A stretch of DNA of 64,000 nt from PALSA-894 sp963757565 (GTDB lineage: Bacteria; Pseudomonadota; Alphaproteobacteria; Rhizobiales; Xanthobacteraceae). The notes beneath the pieces are model-generated. The model worked only from the letters and a program-made list of their open reading frames with translations, ran no database searches and had not been told where the DNA came from. The stretch is from the NCBI GenBank assembly GCA_963757565.1, contig CAVWSB010000011.1, positions 1,674,001 through 1,738,000 on the forward strand, read 5' to 3'. How positions within the stretch are numbered: position 1 is the stretch's first letter; each line of letters starts with the position of its first letter. The position numbers and the translations under genes were made by a program. This document shows, one piece after another, positions 18,644 to 27,985 of this stretch.

Positions 18644-19678
18644 ATGCAAATTCGCGACGGCATCGTCGAAGCCATCGGAAACACGCCGCTGATCAAGCTC
18701 CGTCGCGTGTCGGAGGAGAGCGGCTGCACCGTTCTGGGCAAGGCCGAGTTCATGAACCCCGGGCAATCGGTGAAGGACCGCGCCGGGCGCGAGATGATCC
18801 TGCAAGCGGAGAAGCGCGGCGACATCAAGCCGGGCGGCCTCGTAGTCGAAAGCACCGCGGGCAACACCGGCATCGGGCTTGCACTGGTTGCCAACGCACG
18901 CGGCTACCGCACGCTGATCGTGATCCCGGAGACGCAGAGCCAGGAGAAGAAGGACATGCTGCGGCTGTGCGGCGCCGAGTTGGTCGAGGTGCCGGCGGTC
19001 CCCTACAGCAATCCGAACAACTATCAGCACGTCGGTCGCCGTCTCGCCGAAGAGTTGAAGAAGACCGAGCCGAACGGTGTGATCTTCGCCGATCAGTGGA
19101 ACAACCTGGACAACCGCCTCGCGCACTATACCTCGACCGGCCCGGAAATCTGGCAGCAGACCGACGGCAAGGTCGACGCGTTCGTGGCCTGCGTTGGCAC
19201 CGGAGGCACACTCGCCGGCACATCCACGTTTCTGCGCGAGATGAAGAAGGACATCGTGATCGGCTGCGCCGACCCGCGCGGCGCTGCGATGTACAATCTG
19301 TTCGCGCACGGCGAAGCCAAGCCCAGCGAAGGTGGCTCGATCACCGAAGGCATCGGGCTCGGCCGTGTGACGCCGATCATCGAGGACATCCGGGTGGACA
19401 ATGCTTACCTGATCCCGGACGAGGAAGCCGTGCCCTATATCTTCGATTTGCTCGAACATGAGGGCCTGTGTCTCGGCGGCTCGTCGGCGATCAACATCGC
19501 GGGCGCGGTTCGGCTCGCGAAGGATCTTGGGCCCGGCAAAACCATCGTGACGCTGCTGTGCGACAGCGGCACGCGCTATCAGTCCAAGCTGTACAATCCG
19601 GACTTTCTGCGCGCGAAGAAGCTGCCTGTGCCGGCCTGGCTGGAACGGAAATCCACACACAAGCCGCCGTTCGTGTAA
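18644..19678 (+). CDS. cysK: Cysteine synthase A (O-acetylserine sulfhydrylase)
   Basis: A 344-residue PLP enzyme making cysteine from O-acetylserine and sulfide. Motifs in order: IGNTPLIKL, MNPGQSVKDRAG with the PLP lysine at residue 44, the substrate loop ESTAGNTGIGLAL, the phosphate-binding GTGGTLAGTSTF, and GGSSAINIAG near the C-terminus. It has the longer C-terminal tail of the alphaproteobacterial subgroup. The start MQIRDGIVEAIGNTPL matches the family. It leads a three-gene unit with alaX (10 bases later) and sseA, linking cysteine synthesis with sulfur transfer. Confidence 0.88.
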   Translation: MQIRDGIVEAIGNTPLIKLRRVSEESGCTVLGKAEFMNPGQSVKDRAGREMILQAEKRGDIKPGGLVVESTAGNTGIGLALVANARGYRTLIVIPETQSQEKKDMLRLCGAELVEVPAVPYSNPNNYQHVGRRLAEELKKTEPNGVIFADQWNNLDNRLAHYTSTGPEIWQQTDGKVDAFVACVGTGGTLAGTSTFLREMKKDIVIGCADPRGAAMYNLFAHGEAKPSEGGSITEGIGLGRVTPIIEDIRVDNAYLIPDEEAVPYIFDLLEHEGLCLGGSSAINIAGAVRLAKDLGPGKTIVTLLCDSGTRYQSKLYNPDFLRAKKLPVPAWLERKSTHKPPFV

Positions 19679-19688
19679 GAGAGAGCGC

Positions 19689-20405
19689 ATGGCCACCGAC
19701 TGCCTGTTTCGCGAAGACTCCTACCTGACCTCGACGCCCGCGACCGTGCTGGGCCTGACCGAGAAGGGCGGCATCGTGGTCGATCGCACCTGCTTCTATG
19801 CGACCTCCGGAGGGCAGCCCGGGGACAGCGGTGTGGTGATGACCCCGGCCGGCGAATTTCCGCTCGCGACCGCGGTCTATAACGATCAACTCAAGACCGA
19901 GATCGCGCATGTGCTGGCTGAGGGCGTGAGCGAGCGCCCTGCGCCCGGCGATACCGTGACCTTGAAGCTCGACTGGGGCCCGCGCTACCGGCGCATGCGC
20001 ATGCACACGGCGCTGCACCTGCTCTCGGCGGTGCTGCCTTATCCCGTGACGGGCGGCGCCGTGAACGAGGACGACAGCAGGCTCGATTTCGACATTCCGG
20101 AAGCGGGGCTCGACAAGGACGAGATCACCGCGAAAGTGAACGAGATGATCAAGGCCGACGCCGAGGTCAAATCGCGCTGGATCACCGACGCGGAACTCGA
20201 GGCAAATCCCGGCCTCGTCAAAACGATGTCCGTGAAGCCGCCGATCGGCACCGGCAAGGTGCGGCTCATCGAGATCGTCGGCTTCGACCTGCAGCCCTGC
20301 GGTGGCACGCATGTGCGTCACACCGGCGAGATCGGCGCGATCCGCGTGACGCAAATCGAGAAAAAGGGCAAGCAGAACCGCCGCGTGCGGATTTCGTTCG
20401 CCTGA
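19689..20405 (+). CDS. alaX: Alanyl-tRNA editing protein AlaX
   Basis: A 238-residue stand-alone editing domain related to AlaRS that deacylates Ser-tRNA(Ala) or Gly-tRNA(Ala). The zinc site is seen as HTALH (H106, H110) and CGGTH (C204, H208). FYATSGGQPGDSG is the conserved glycine-rich loop. It sits between cysK and sseA with short gaps, a recurring order in Rhizobiales. The ATG follows GAGAG. Confidence 0.88.
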   Translation: MATDCLFREDSYLTSTPATVLGLTEKGGIVVDRTCFYATSGGQPGDSGVVMTPAGEFPLATAVYNDQLKTEIAHVLAEGVSERPAPGDTVTLKLDWGPRYRRMRMHTALHLLSAVLPYPVTGGAVNEDDSRLDFDIPEAGLDKDEITAKVNEMIKADAEVKSRWITDAELEANPGLVKTMSVKPPIGTGKVRLIEIVGFDLQPCGGTHVRHTGEIGAIRVTQIEKKGKQNRRVRISFA

Positions 20406-20423
20406 TCCTTTTGAGGTTTTGAA

Positions 20424-21284
20424 ATGGCCGAAGAGAAACTTGCCAGCCGCTGGCTGGTATCGACCGACTGGCTCGCATCGCACCTGAACGATCCGGGTGT
20501 CGCCATCGTTGACGGATCGTTCTATCTCCCGGCGCTCAAGCGCGACGCGAATGCAGAATTCGAGGTGGCGCACATTCCGGGCGCGGTGCGCTTCGACATC
20601 GACGCGGTTGCCGACCATTCGACGGATCTGCCGCACATGCTGCCAAGCGCGGACGATTTCGCCGCGGCCGTCGGCAAGATCGGCATCGGCGACGGCATGA
20701 CCGTCGTGGTTTATGACGGCACCGGGCTCGGTGGTTCGCCGCGCGTGTGGTGGACGTTCCGGGTGTTCGGCGCCAAAAATGTGTTCATTCTCGATGGCGG
20801 TCTGCCGAAGTGGAAGTCCGAGGGCCGACCTGTCGAAGCAGGACCGGCAAAGCCCGCCGCCAAGACCTTCACCGCGACACTCAACCGCGCGATGGTCGCC
20901 TCGATCGACGACGTGCAGAAGGTATTGCTCGACAAGAGTGCGCAGGTCGTCGATGCGCGTCCTGCCGACCGCTTCCGCGGCGAAGCACCCGAGCCGCGGC
21001 CGGGGCTGCGCGGCGGACACATGCCGGGCGCGTTCAGCGTCCCTACGACTTCTGTGGTGCAGAACGGCCGCCTCGCCTCGCCCGAGGCGCTCGCAGCGGC
21101 CTTCGCGGCCGGAAAGGTGGACCTGAACCAGCCGACGATCACAAGCTGCGGCTCTGGTGTGACCGCCGCGGTCCTGTGGCTCGCGCTCGATGCGCTCGGC
21201 AAGGAGCCGAAGGCGCTCTATGACGGCTCGTGGTCCGAATGGGGCGCGCGCCCCGAGACACCGGTGGTCACCGGCACGCCCTGA
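20424..21284 (+). CDS. sseA: 3-mercaptopyruvate sulfurtransferase
   Basis: A 286-residue tandem rhodanese. The inactive N-domain holds VAIVDGSFYLP, HIPGAVRFDID and VVVYDGTGLGGSPRVWWTFR; the C-domain has the catalytic loop SCGSGVTAAVLW with nucleophile C242. The CGSGVT loop is the mercaptopyruvate type rather than the thiosulfate CRKGVT type. The enzyme moves sulfur from mercaptopyruvate to acceptors such as cyanide or thioredoxin. Last gene of the cysK-alaX-sseA unit. Confidence 0.88.
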   Translation: MAEEKLASRWLVSTDWLASHLNDPGVAIVDGSFYLPALKRDANAEFEVAHIPGAVRFDIDAVADHSTDLPHMLPSADDFAAAVGKIGIGDGMTVVVYDGTGLGGSPRVWWTFRVFGAKNVFILDGGLPKWKSEGRPVEAGPAKPAAKTFTATLNRAMVASIDDVQKVLLDKSAQVVDARPADRFRGEAPEPRPGLRGGHMPGAFSVPTTSVVQNGRLASPEALAAAFAAGKVDLNQPTITSCGSGVTAAVLWLALDALGKEPKALYDGSWSEWGARPETPVVTGTP

Positions 21285-21350
21285 CAATCCGGCGACCTTT
21301 TCGGCTTCAGCCGCATCGTTTCGATAAACTGCGCCGTATCGATGACGCCG

Positions 21351-22203
21351 TCAGCTCTTCACGGCACCGGCAGTCAGACCCGACACCATATAGCGGCGGA
21401 AGACGTAATAAATCGCGGCCGGCGGCAGCGCGTAGATGACACCGGTGGTCATCAGCAATTCCCAGGGACTGTCATCGGCAGCGAGGAAATTGCCAAGCGC
21501 CACGGGCAGCGTCAGCTCGACGTCTTTGGAGAGCAGCAGGAACGCGTAGAGGTACTCGTTCCAGGCGAGCAGGATCGCGTAGGTGCCGACCGCGACCAGC
21601 GAAGGCATCATCAGCGGCACATAGACCAGCCGGAACAGCTGAAGCGTCGTCGCGCCATCAACCAGTGCCGCCTCGTCGAGCTCGACCGGCAACTTGTCCG
21701 ACGCCTGTTTCAGCACCCAGATCGCGTAAGGCGACGCGATCGTTACCATCGCGAGGATCAGCGACCAGTGATTGTTGAGAAGGCCGTAGATGCCCATCGT
21801 GCGGTACATCGGGCACGGCGAGGAACGCGGCCGGGATGAAGTAGGTAAAGAGCGCGAGATTGAGGATAAGACGTCCGCCCCTCACCCGCAGGCGTGAGAT
21901 CGCGAACGCCGCGGCCGTTGCGATGAACAGCGTCAACACACCGACCGCGAGCGCAATGACCGTCGAATTCCAGAACTGGATGTAAAAGTCGCGCAGGTAA
22001 TAGTGCTGCTGATGAAACACGATGCTGAAGTTGCGCAGCGTCGGATGATCCGGCCAGAGCTTGCCGCTGAACGCGTCCTCCTTGGGCGAGATCGCGAACA
22101 GGAACATGTGGTAAAGCGGCAGCATCGTCCAGATGAACACCGGTATGGCAACAAGCAGGAGCTTCGCCTCGGTGCCGGCTTCGCGCAGCGTGGGGATCCT
22201 CAT
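21351..22203 (-). pseudogene. Frameshifted carbohydrate ABC permease (MalG/UgpE type)
   Basis: The frame from ATG 22203 encodes TM1 (KLLLVAIPVFIWTMLPLYHM), FNSTVIALAVG-like segments and TYFIPAAFLAVP. The other frame resumes as MYRTMGIYGLLNNHWSLILA and contains the EAA loop ELDEAALVDGATTLQLFRLV, ending at 21351. Removing one C from the GGG/CCC at 21811-21813 restores AAFLAVPMYRTMGIYG. Its start overlaps the upstream permease stop (ATGA). Both halves are well conserved, so an indel error is likely. It pairs with the 22200-23075 permease. Confidence 0.78.
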
Positions 22204-23075
22204 CGCGACAGCCGCTTCATCATGAAATACACAAGCGGCAGCACCAGCGGCAGCGCGCACACGATCGACGCCATCGAGAGATTGAGCTGGTCGAGCCGCA
22301 GATAGCGGATGCCGAGTGTCGAGAGCACGTGCGTCAGATCGGCCGGCCCGCCGCCGGTCAGCAGATAGACGCTGTTGAAGTCACCCAGCGTCCAGATCAT
22401 CGAGAGCAGCGTGCAAGTGAGATACAGCGTCTGCATCGACGGCCAGGTGATAAAGCGGAAACGCTGCCAACCGCTCGCGCCGTCGACGTCCGCTGCCTCG
22501 TAGAGGTCTTGCGCGATCGCGAGCCGCCCCGTCACCAGGATCAGCGTCCAGAACGGCAGCGATTTCCAGATGTGCACAGCAATCGCCATCGTGAGCGCGA
22601 TCGAGGGCTCGTTCAGCCAGTTCGGTCCGTCGTCCAGCGTGAACTTGAAAATGAGCTGGTTGATCATGCCCCATTCGGGATTGAGCATGAACCGGATCGA
22701 CAGGATGGTCGGGATCGACGGCACCGCCCACGGCAGGATGAACAACACGGAGAGCCAGCGGATCCACCACCGATCGGCGGTGAAGAACCCCGACAGGAAC
22801 AGCGCGACGACCATTTTGATGTTGATGCCGATCACCAGGAAGATCAGCGTATTGACGGCAGCGCGCGCGAAGATCGGATCGTTGTAGAGCGCCACATAGC
22901 TCGCCGGACTACGCGCGAGCCAGAAACCGTAGGCGACCGGATAGAGGACGAAGGCGCAAAACACGAGCAGATACGGGGCGACGAGCAGAAGGCCCCACAC
23001 TTGGGTGGGGGTCAGCCACGACGATGCGGGCCCGCGCGGGACCGCTTCGTTGCCGGTCAGGGTCATCGTCGCCAT
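22200..23075 (-). CDS. Carbohydrate ABC transporter permease (MalF/UgpA type)
   Basis: A 291-residue permease with TM1 VWGLLLVAPYLLVFCAFVLY and EAA loop DLYEAADVDGASGWQRFRFI, six expected helices. It begins at ATG 23075 after GAGGA; a GTG four codons upstream is less likely. It is transcribed after the solute-binding gene, with a hairpin in the gap, and overlaps the next permease. No ATPase gene is present in this unit, so the importer probably borrows one encoded elsewhere (MsmK/UgpC-like); this is inference. Confidence 0.88.
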   Translation of the reverse strand: MATMTLTGNEAVPRGPASSWLTPTQVWGLLLVAPYLLVFCAFVLYPVAYGFWLARSPASYVALYNDPIFARAAVNTLIFLVIGINIKMVVALFLSGFFTADRWWIRWLSVLFILPWAVPSIPTILSIRFMLNPEWGMINQLIFKFTLDDGPNWLNEPSIALTMAIAVHIWKSLPFWTLILVTGRLAIAQDLYEAADVDGASGWQRFRFITWPSMQTLYLTCTLLSMIWTLGDFNSVYLLTGGGPADLTHVLSTLGIRYLRLDQLNLSMASIVCALPLVLPLVYFMMKRLSR

Positions 23076-23150
23076 GGCGTTCCTCACCGCATCCTTGCCG
23101 CGATCCTAACGAAAACGCGGCAAGTCCGCTCGGCCGATGGCCGGGGCGGA

Positions 23151-23174
23151 TGCCGGCCGCTGTTGCGGCCGGCA
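23151..23174 (-). terminator. Intercistronic stem-loop after the sugar-binding-protein gene
   Basis: A perfect 10-bp stem (TGCCGGCCGC / GCGGCCGGCA) with a 4-nt loop starts 10 bases after the SBP stop at 23185. No T-run follows. It is placed to protect the SBP mRNA 3' end or to reduce permease expression. Confidence 0.5.
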
Positions 23175-23184
23175 CGCATTATCG

Positions 23185-24552
23185 TCAGCCCGCGACTTCC
23201 TTGATGCGCGCGATCAGTTCGTCCACGGCCTTCTCGACCGGGACCTTCTCGCTCACGACCCGGTTCATCGCCTTGGCCCAGACGTTCTCATTGTTGAGGA
23301 TCGTGAACTTGTAGTTCTTGGTGAAGTCGAACGGTTGCGTGCCGCCCGTGAACTGGGTGTAGACCGCCTTGCGGTGACGATCGGACTGCCAGAACGCGCT
23401 CTTCTGGCTTTCGGCCATCACGGGGAACCAGCGTCCGAGCGCACCCTCGATGTAGGGCCGGATGTTCTCTTCCTGCAGCAGGAATGACACGAACTGCTTG
23501 CCCTCGGCCTTGTTCTTCGCCGCGGTGAAGATCACGCCGGTCTTCACGTCGGAGCGATACTTGATCGGCTGGCCGTCCGGCTTGTTCGGGAAAGACGCCG
23601 TGATGATGTCTTCCTCATAGGCCTTTTTGCCCGCCGCACGCTGCTCATCCGTCAGCGCCGGATTGTTTGAATCCTCATACCACTTCGCCGCGATCGAGAT
23701 CGTGAAGTTGTGTGTCATCACGGTCGTCTTGTTATGGAAGGCGACGTTATTGTCCGGATCCTTCCAGGTCGTGGATGACGGCGGCGTGCAGCCCTTCGTG
23801 TAGACGTCGGTGTAATCGCGCAGCGCGTTGACCAGCGCGGCCTTGGTGTTGTCGTCGATCGTCAGCTTGCCGTTATCGTCGACGAGGTGAATGTTGTAGG
23901 CGTCCATGAAGGTGTAGAACGACTGGAGCGAGTCCGTGGACTCCACGCCCATCGGCTGCCCGATGCCGAAACCGCGCGTGCCGGTCGCCTTGCGGAACGC
24001 CGGCTGCACCTTGTCGCACCAGAACGACCAGTAACCCTTCCAGTCTTTCGGAATATCATCGACTTTGAAGCCGGACTTCTCGAGCAGGTCCTTCCAGATC
24101 TGGACGTGCATGCTCTGCTGCTTCAGCGGGAAGCCGTAGTAGCCCTTCTTTTTGGTCTGCTCGTTGTAGAGAAATGCGGTCTCAAGCGTCGCCGGTGCAA
24201 ATCGATCCTTGATCGGCAGAAGAATGTCCGAAAGGTCCTCGAGCTTGCCTTCCGCGGCCCATTTGCCGCCAGCCTGCACGTCGTAGGTGTCGGAATAAGC
24301 AACATCCGGCACCGTCCCGGAATCGAGCGCCGCCACGGTCTTCGGGATCATGTCCTGGATGGCGTATTGCGACAGTTCGACCTTGATGCCGGTCTTCGCC
24401 TCGAACTTCTTGATCACGTCGAGAAGCGCGTCGTCCTCGGCTTTGTAGAAGCCCTTGCCCCACCACACCGTGATGGTCTTCTGCTGAGCGGAGGCAGGGC
24501 CTGCCGCCAACAAGGCGCAGGCTGCGACTGCTCCGAGCAAAAATCGGTACAT
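23185..24552 (-). CDS. ABC transporter substrate-binding protein, family 1 (carbohydrate)
   Basis: A 455-residue family 1 solute-binding protein with signal peptide MYRFLLGAVAACALLAAGPA. Features are ITVWWGKGFYKAEDDALLDV, KFEAKTGIKVELSQY, YGFPLKQQSMHVQIWKDLLE and the long C-terminal lobe with GRWFPVMAES. Such proteins bind oligosaccharides or glycerol phosphodiesters. The start follows GGAGGAAGAGGG. It heads an operon of two permeases on the minus strand; the ligand is not evident. Confidence 0.88.
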   Translation of the reverse strand: MYRFLLGAVAACALLAAGPASAQQKTITVWWGKGFYKAEDDALLDVIKKFEAKTGIKVELSQYAIQDMIPKTVAALDSGTVPDVAYSDTYDVQAGGKWAAEGKLEDLSDILLPIKDRFAPATLETAFLYNEQTKKKGYYGFPLKQQSMHVQIWKDLLEKSGFKVDDIPKDWKGYWSFWCDKVQPAFRKATGTRGFGIGQPMGVESTDSLQSFYTFMDAYNIHLVDDNGKLTIDDNTKAALVNALRDYTDVYTKGCTPPSSTTWKDPDNNVAFHNKTTVMTHNFTISIAAKWYEDSNNPALTDEQRAAGKKAYEEDIITASFPNKPDGQPIKYRSDVKTGVIFTAAKNKAEGKQFVSFLLQEENIRPYIEGALGRWFPVMAESQKSAFWQSDRHRKAVYTQFTGGTQPFDFTKNYKFTILNNENVWAKAMNRVVSEKVPVEKAVDELIARIKEVAG

Positions 24553-24704
24553 CCCTCTTCCTCCCGTCTTATGTGTTTTGGTTCGCGGTCGAGATCGACG
24601 GCCTATGCGCCGGCGACATGACCAACGTGGTAACATGTTAGATTAAGACCGCAAAGGCATCGCGCCCGCCCCTGCGGCACTTTCCCGCGTTCGCGGCTCA
24701 GCAG

Positions 24705-25472
24705 TTAGTGCAGGATCTGGCTCAGGAACAGCTTCGTTCGCTCGTGCTGTGGATGCGAAAAGAACTCGTTCGGCTCGTTCATCTCAACGATCTGGCCGGC
24801 ATCCATAAAGATCACGCGGTTTGCGACCTGGCGGGCGAAGCCCATTTCGTGGGTGACGCACAACATGGTCATGCCCTCCTGAGCAAGCTGCACCATGGTG
24901 TCGAGCACTTCCTTGACCATTTCGGGATCAAGCGCCGAGGTCGGCTCGTCGAACAGCATGATCTTGGGCTTCATGCAGAGCGCGCGCGCGATCGCGACAC
25001 GTTGTTGCTGCCCGCCTGAAAGCTGGCCCGGGTATTTGTTCGCCTGTTCGGGGATCTTCACCTTGGTGAGGAAGTGCATCGCCACCTCCTCGGCCTCTTT
25101 CTTCGGCATCTTGCGCACCCAGATCGGCGCCAGAGTGCAGTTCTCCATGATGGTGAGATGCGGGAACAAGTTGAAGTGCTGGAAGCACATGCCGACTTCG
25201 CGCCTGATCTCGTCGATCTTCTTCAGGTCACCGGTTAACTCGATTCCGTCCACCACGATGCGGCCCTGCTGGTGTTCCTCCAGGCGGTTGATGCAACGGA
25301 TCATCGTCGACTTGCCTGAGCCGGACGGCCCGCAGATCACGATGCGTTCGCCACGCTCGACCGCGAGATTGATGTCGCGCAGCACGTGGAACTCGCCGTA
25401 CCATTTGTGCATGCCCGTGATCTCGACGGCGCGCTTGCCGTCTGCCTTGGTCGCCGCTGCCACGTCACTCAT
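24705..25472 (-). CDS. aapP: General L-amino acid ABC transporter ATP-binding protein
   Basis: A 255-residue ATPase with Walker A GPSGSGKST, Q-loop CFQHFNLFPHLT, signature LSGGQQQR, Walker B IMLFDEPTSALDP and H-loop VTHEMG. It closely follows the AapP/GltL pattern (MHKWYGEFHVLRDINL). It is the last gene of aapJQMP, starting 18 bases after the aapM stop. It energises uptake of a broad range of L-amino acids and affects efflux in rhizobia. Confidence 0.92.
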   Translation of the reverse strand: MSDVAAATKADGKRAVEITGMHKWYGEFHVLRDINLAVERGERIVICGPSGSGKSTMIRCINRLEEHQQGRIVVDGIELTGDLKKIDEIRREVGMCFQHFNLFPHLTIMENCTLAPIWVRKMPKKEAEEVAMHFLTKVKIPEQANKYPGQLSGGQQQRVAIARALCMKPKIMLFDEPTSALDPEMVKEVLDTMVQLAQEGMTMLCVTHEMGFARQVANRVIFMDAGQIVEMNEPNEFFSHPQHERTKLFLSQILH

Positions 25473-25490
25473 ATCCGTCACCTGTTGATT

Positions 25491-26660
25491 TTACCGTCTG
25501 TCGCCCTTGGCAAGCCGCTTCTCCACGCTCTTGGCGTAGCGCGACATGCTGAAGCAGAAGATGAAATAGAACATCGCGGCGAACACGTAGCCGGTCGCGC
25601 TGGTGGTCGGCGCCGCCCATTTCGGATCGATGCGCGAGACCTCGATGGTGCGCAGGAAGTCGAAGATGCCGACGATCACGACCAGCGTCGTGTCCTTGAA
25701 CAGCCCGATATACGTGTTGACGATGTTCGGGATAGTGATCTTCAGCGCTTGCGGCAGAATGATGAGATACATCATCTGCCAGTAACCGAGCCCCACTGCC
25801 ATCGCGCCTTCGTACTGCCCTTTCGGGATCGCCTGCAGGCCGGCGCGCACCACCTCCGCCATATAGGCCGAGGCAAACATCGCGATGCCGATCAGTGCGC
25901 GCAGCAGCTTGTCCGGCGAATACGCGTCCGGCACGAACAACGGCAGCATCACGCTCGCCATGAACAGCACCGTGATAAGCGGCACGCCGCGCACGAACTC
26001 GATGAAGATGACGGAAAACAGCTTCACCGCCGGCATGGTCGAACGCCGCCCGAGGGCGAGCAGGATCCCGATCGGCAGCGAGAACACGATGCCGACCCAC
26101 GACACCACAATTGTGACCAGCACCCCGCCCCACAGCGATGTATCGACCGCGCGCAAGCCGATCAGCGGCCAGCCGGTGAGCAGGACGTAGGCGACGATCG
26201 GAACGACGACGAAGAAATAGAGCGCCCCGAGGTCGCGGCGCGGCGCTTCCAGCCAGAGCAGCCAGAAAATGCCGATCGCCAGCATCACGAAGAAGATGTC
26301 CACCCGCCACCGCTCGGGGATCGGGTAGGAGCCGTAGATGAAATACGAGTAGCGTTCGCGCACGAACGCCCAGCAGGCGCCGGGATCCGGATTGGCCGCG
26401 CTCGGCAGGCAAGCCTCGCGATCAGCCCCGGTCCAGATCGCATGGGTGAACATGAATTCGATGATCGGAGGCACCAGCCAGAAGATCAGTAGCGCGCTGA
26501 AGATCGTCAGCCCGATGTTGGCGGGGCCGGACAGCAGGTTTGCGCGAATCCATCCGACGACACCGGTGGTCGCGCCCGGCGCCGGCATGGCCTCGACCGG
26601 TGCTGCGCGGACATATCCATGTTCGACGCCGGTCACGCTGTCTTCAGTCGCGATTGCCAT
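25491..26660 (-). CDS. aapM: General L-amino acid ABC transporter permease AapM
   Basis: A 389-residue permease. The C-terminal half has the amino-acid permease core: EFVRGVPLITVLFMASVMLP, AYMAEVVRAGLQAIPKGQYE, and ALKITIPNIVNTYIGLFKDT. The long N-terminal part with extra helices and a periplasmic loop (REACLPSAANPDPGACWAF) is typical of AapM, larger than HisM-type permeases. It starts right after aapQ and precedes aapP. Confidence 0.92.
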   Translation of the reverse strand: MAIATEDSVTGVEHGYVRAAPVEAMPAPGATTGVVGWIRANLLSGPANIGLTIFSALLIFWLVPPIIEFMFTHAIWTGADREACLPSAANPDPGACWAFVRERYSYFIYGSYPIPERWRVDIFFVMLAIGIFWLLWLEAPRRDLGALYFFVVVPIVAYVLLTGWPLIGLRAVDTSLWGGVLVTIVVSWVGIVFSLPIGILLALGRRSTMPAVKLFSVIFIEFVRGVPLITVLFMASVMLPLFVPDAYSPDKLLRALIGIAMFASAYMAEVVRAGLQAIPKGQYEGAMAVGLGYWQMMYLIILPQALKITIPNIVNTYIGLFKDTTLVVIVGIFDFLRTIEVSRIDPKWAAPTTSATGYVFAAMFYFIFCFSMSRYAKSVEKRLAKGDRR

Positions 26661-26661
26661 A

Positions 26662-27846
26662 TCAGCGCTCCACCAGCGCGATGCGCGAATTGTACCAGTT
26701 CATCGTCATCGACGTGACGAGGCTGATCGAGAGATAGACCGCCATCGTGATCATCACGACTTCAACGGCCTGTCCGGTCTGGTTGAGCACCGTGCCGGTG
26801 AAGATCTGCACGAGATCGGGGTAGCCGACGAACACCGCGAGCGAGGAGTTCTTGGTCAGATTGAGATACTGGTTGGTGAGCGGCGGTATGATGACGCGCA
26901 TCGCCTGCGGGATGACCACCAGTTTCAGCGTCGAGCCAGTGCGCAAACCGAGTGCGCCCGCCGCCTCGGTCTGCCCCTTGGAAACCGCCATGATGCCCGC
27001 GCGCACGACCTCGGCGATGAAGGCGCCGGTGTAGAGCACAAGGCCGATCAGCAGCGCGACGAATTCCGGCAGGATTTCCATCCCGCCGCGGATATTGAAA
27101 CGCCCCTTCTCGGGATATTCGAGCGTCGCGGGCATGCCGGCGGCGAAGAACGCGATAATCGGCAGTCCGATGATCAGGCCAAGCGCGACCAGCGCGACCG
27201 GCGATTGCTGGCCGGTGCGTTCCTGCTTCTTTTTTGCCCAGCGCGCGTATGCGATCGCGCCAACAATGCCGACCACGAAGGCGCCAGTCACAAACTCGAT
27301 GCCGGGATCAAAGATCGGATAGGGCGCGAAGAACCCGCGATTGTTCAAAAAGACGCTGCCGATCGACCAGCTGTCGCGCAAGTCGGGGAGCGCCTTGAGC
27401 ACAGCGTTGTACCAGAACAGCAATTGCAAAAGCAGCGGGACGTTGCGGATTAGCTCGACGTAGCCAGCCGAAAGCCGGGCCAAAAGAAAATTCTTGGAAA
27501 GCCGCGCGATGCCCACCAGGAATCCGACGATCGTGGCGAACACGATGCCGATCGCAGCAACCAGCAGTGTATTGAGCAGGCCGATCCAGAAGGCGCGCCC
27601 GTAAGTACCACTCTGCGCCGAGTAGCTGATCAGCGTCTGGCTGATATCGAAGCCGGAAGTCTGGTTCCAGAAGCCGAACCCGGAGGCGATATGCGCGCGC
27701 TCGAGGTTGTCGGCAGCATTCCGCACCGCCGAATACGCCAGGAAAACGATGACTGCGCAGAGCAGGACCTGGTAGCCAATACTGCGGACCTTGGGATCGT
27801 AGAGAAGTGAGACTTTGGGCGGGCCACTGTCCTGCGCAATGCTCAT
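26662..27846 (-). CDS. aapQ: General L-amino acid ABC transporter permease AapQ
   Basis: A 394-residue permease with GYVELIRNVPLLLQLLFWYN, the core GAFIAEVVRAGIMAVSKGQT and QAMRVIIPPLTNQYLNLTKN. The N-terminal half carries the AapQ-specific insertion with FGFWNQTSGFDISQTLI. ATG 27846 was chosen over a TTG two codons upstream. It lies downstream of aapJ beyond a strong hairpin, and its stop is one base before the aapM start. Confidence 0.92.
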   Translation of the reverse strand: MSIAQDSGPPKVSLLYDPKVRSIGYQVLLCAVIVFLAYSAVRNAADNLERAHIASGFGFWNQTSGFDISQTLISYSAQSGTYGRAFWIGLLNTLLVAAIGIVFATIVGFLVGIARLSKNFLLARLSAGYVELIRNVPLLLQLLFWYNAVLKALPDLRDSWSIGSVFLNNRGFFAPYPIFDPGIEFVTGAFVVGIVGAIAYARWAKKKQERTGQQSPVALVALGLIIGLPIIAFFAAGMPATLEYPEKGRFNIRGGMEILPEFVALLIGLVLYTGAFIAEVVRAGIMAVSKGQTEAAGALGLRTGSTLKLVVIPQAMRVIIPPLTNQYLNLTKNSSLAVFVGYPDLVQIFTGTVLNQTGQAVEVVMITMAVYLSISLVTSMTMNWYNSRIALVER

Positions 27847-27935
27847 TACCAATTCCCCGAAACGCTCAACCGGCGTCCGCCCACTTCGGTACTGTCATTT
27901 CATCCTACGTTTTCACCACATGCAAGCATTGTGAC

Positions 27936-27965
27936 AAAAAAGGCCGGGTGGCATGCCACCCGGCC
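27936..27965 (-). terminator. Attenuator/terminator hairpin between aapJ and aapQ
   Basis: A perfect 24-base palindrome at 27942-27965 (arms GGCCGGGTGGCA / TGCCACCCGGCC) is followed on the minus strand by six T residues. It begins 21 bases after the aapJ stop, so it should end most aapJ transcripts and keep binding protein in excess over permease. Confidence 0.75.
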
Positions 27966-27985
27966 CGATTTCTCACAAATTCAGC

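Noticed and set aside
19491..21287. A 598-codon minus-strand frame over alaX and sseA
   Set aside because: Antisense shadow; the plus-strand genes carry catalytic motifs.
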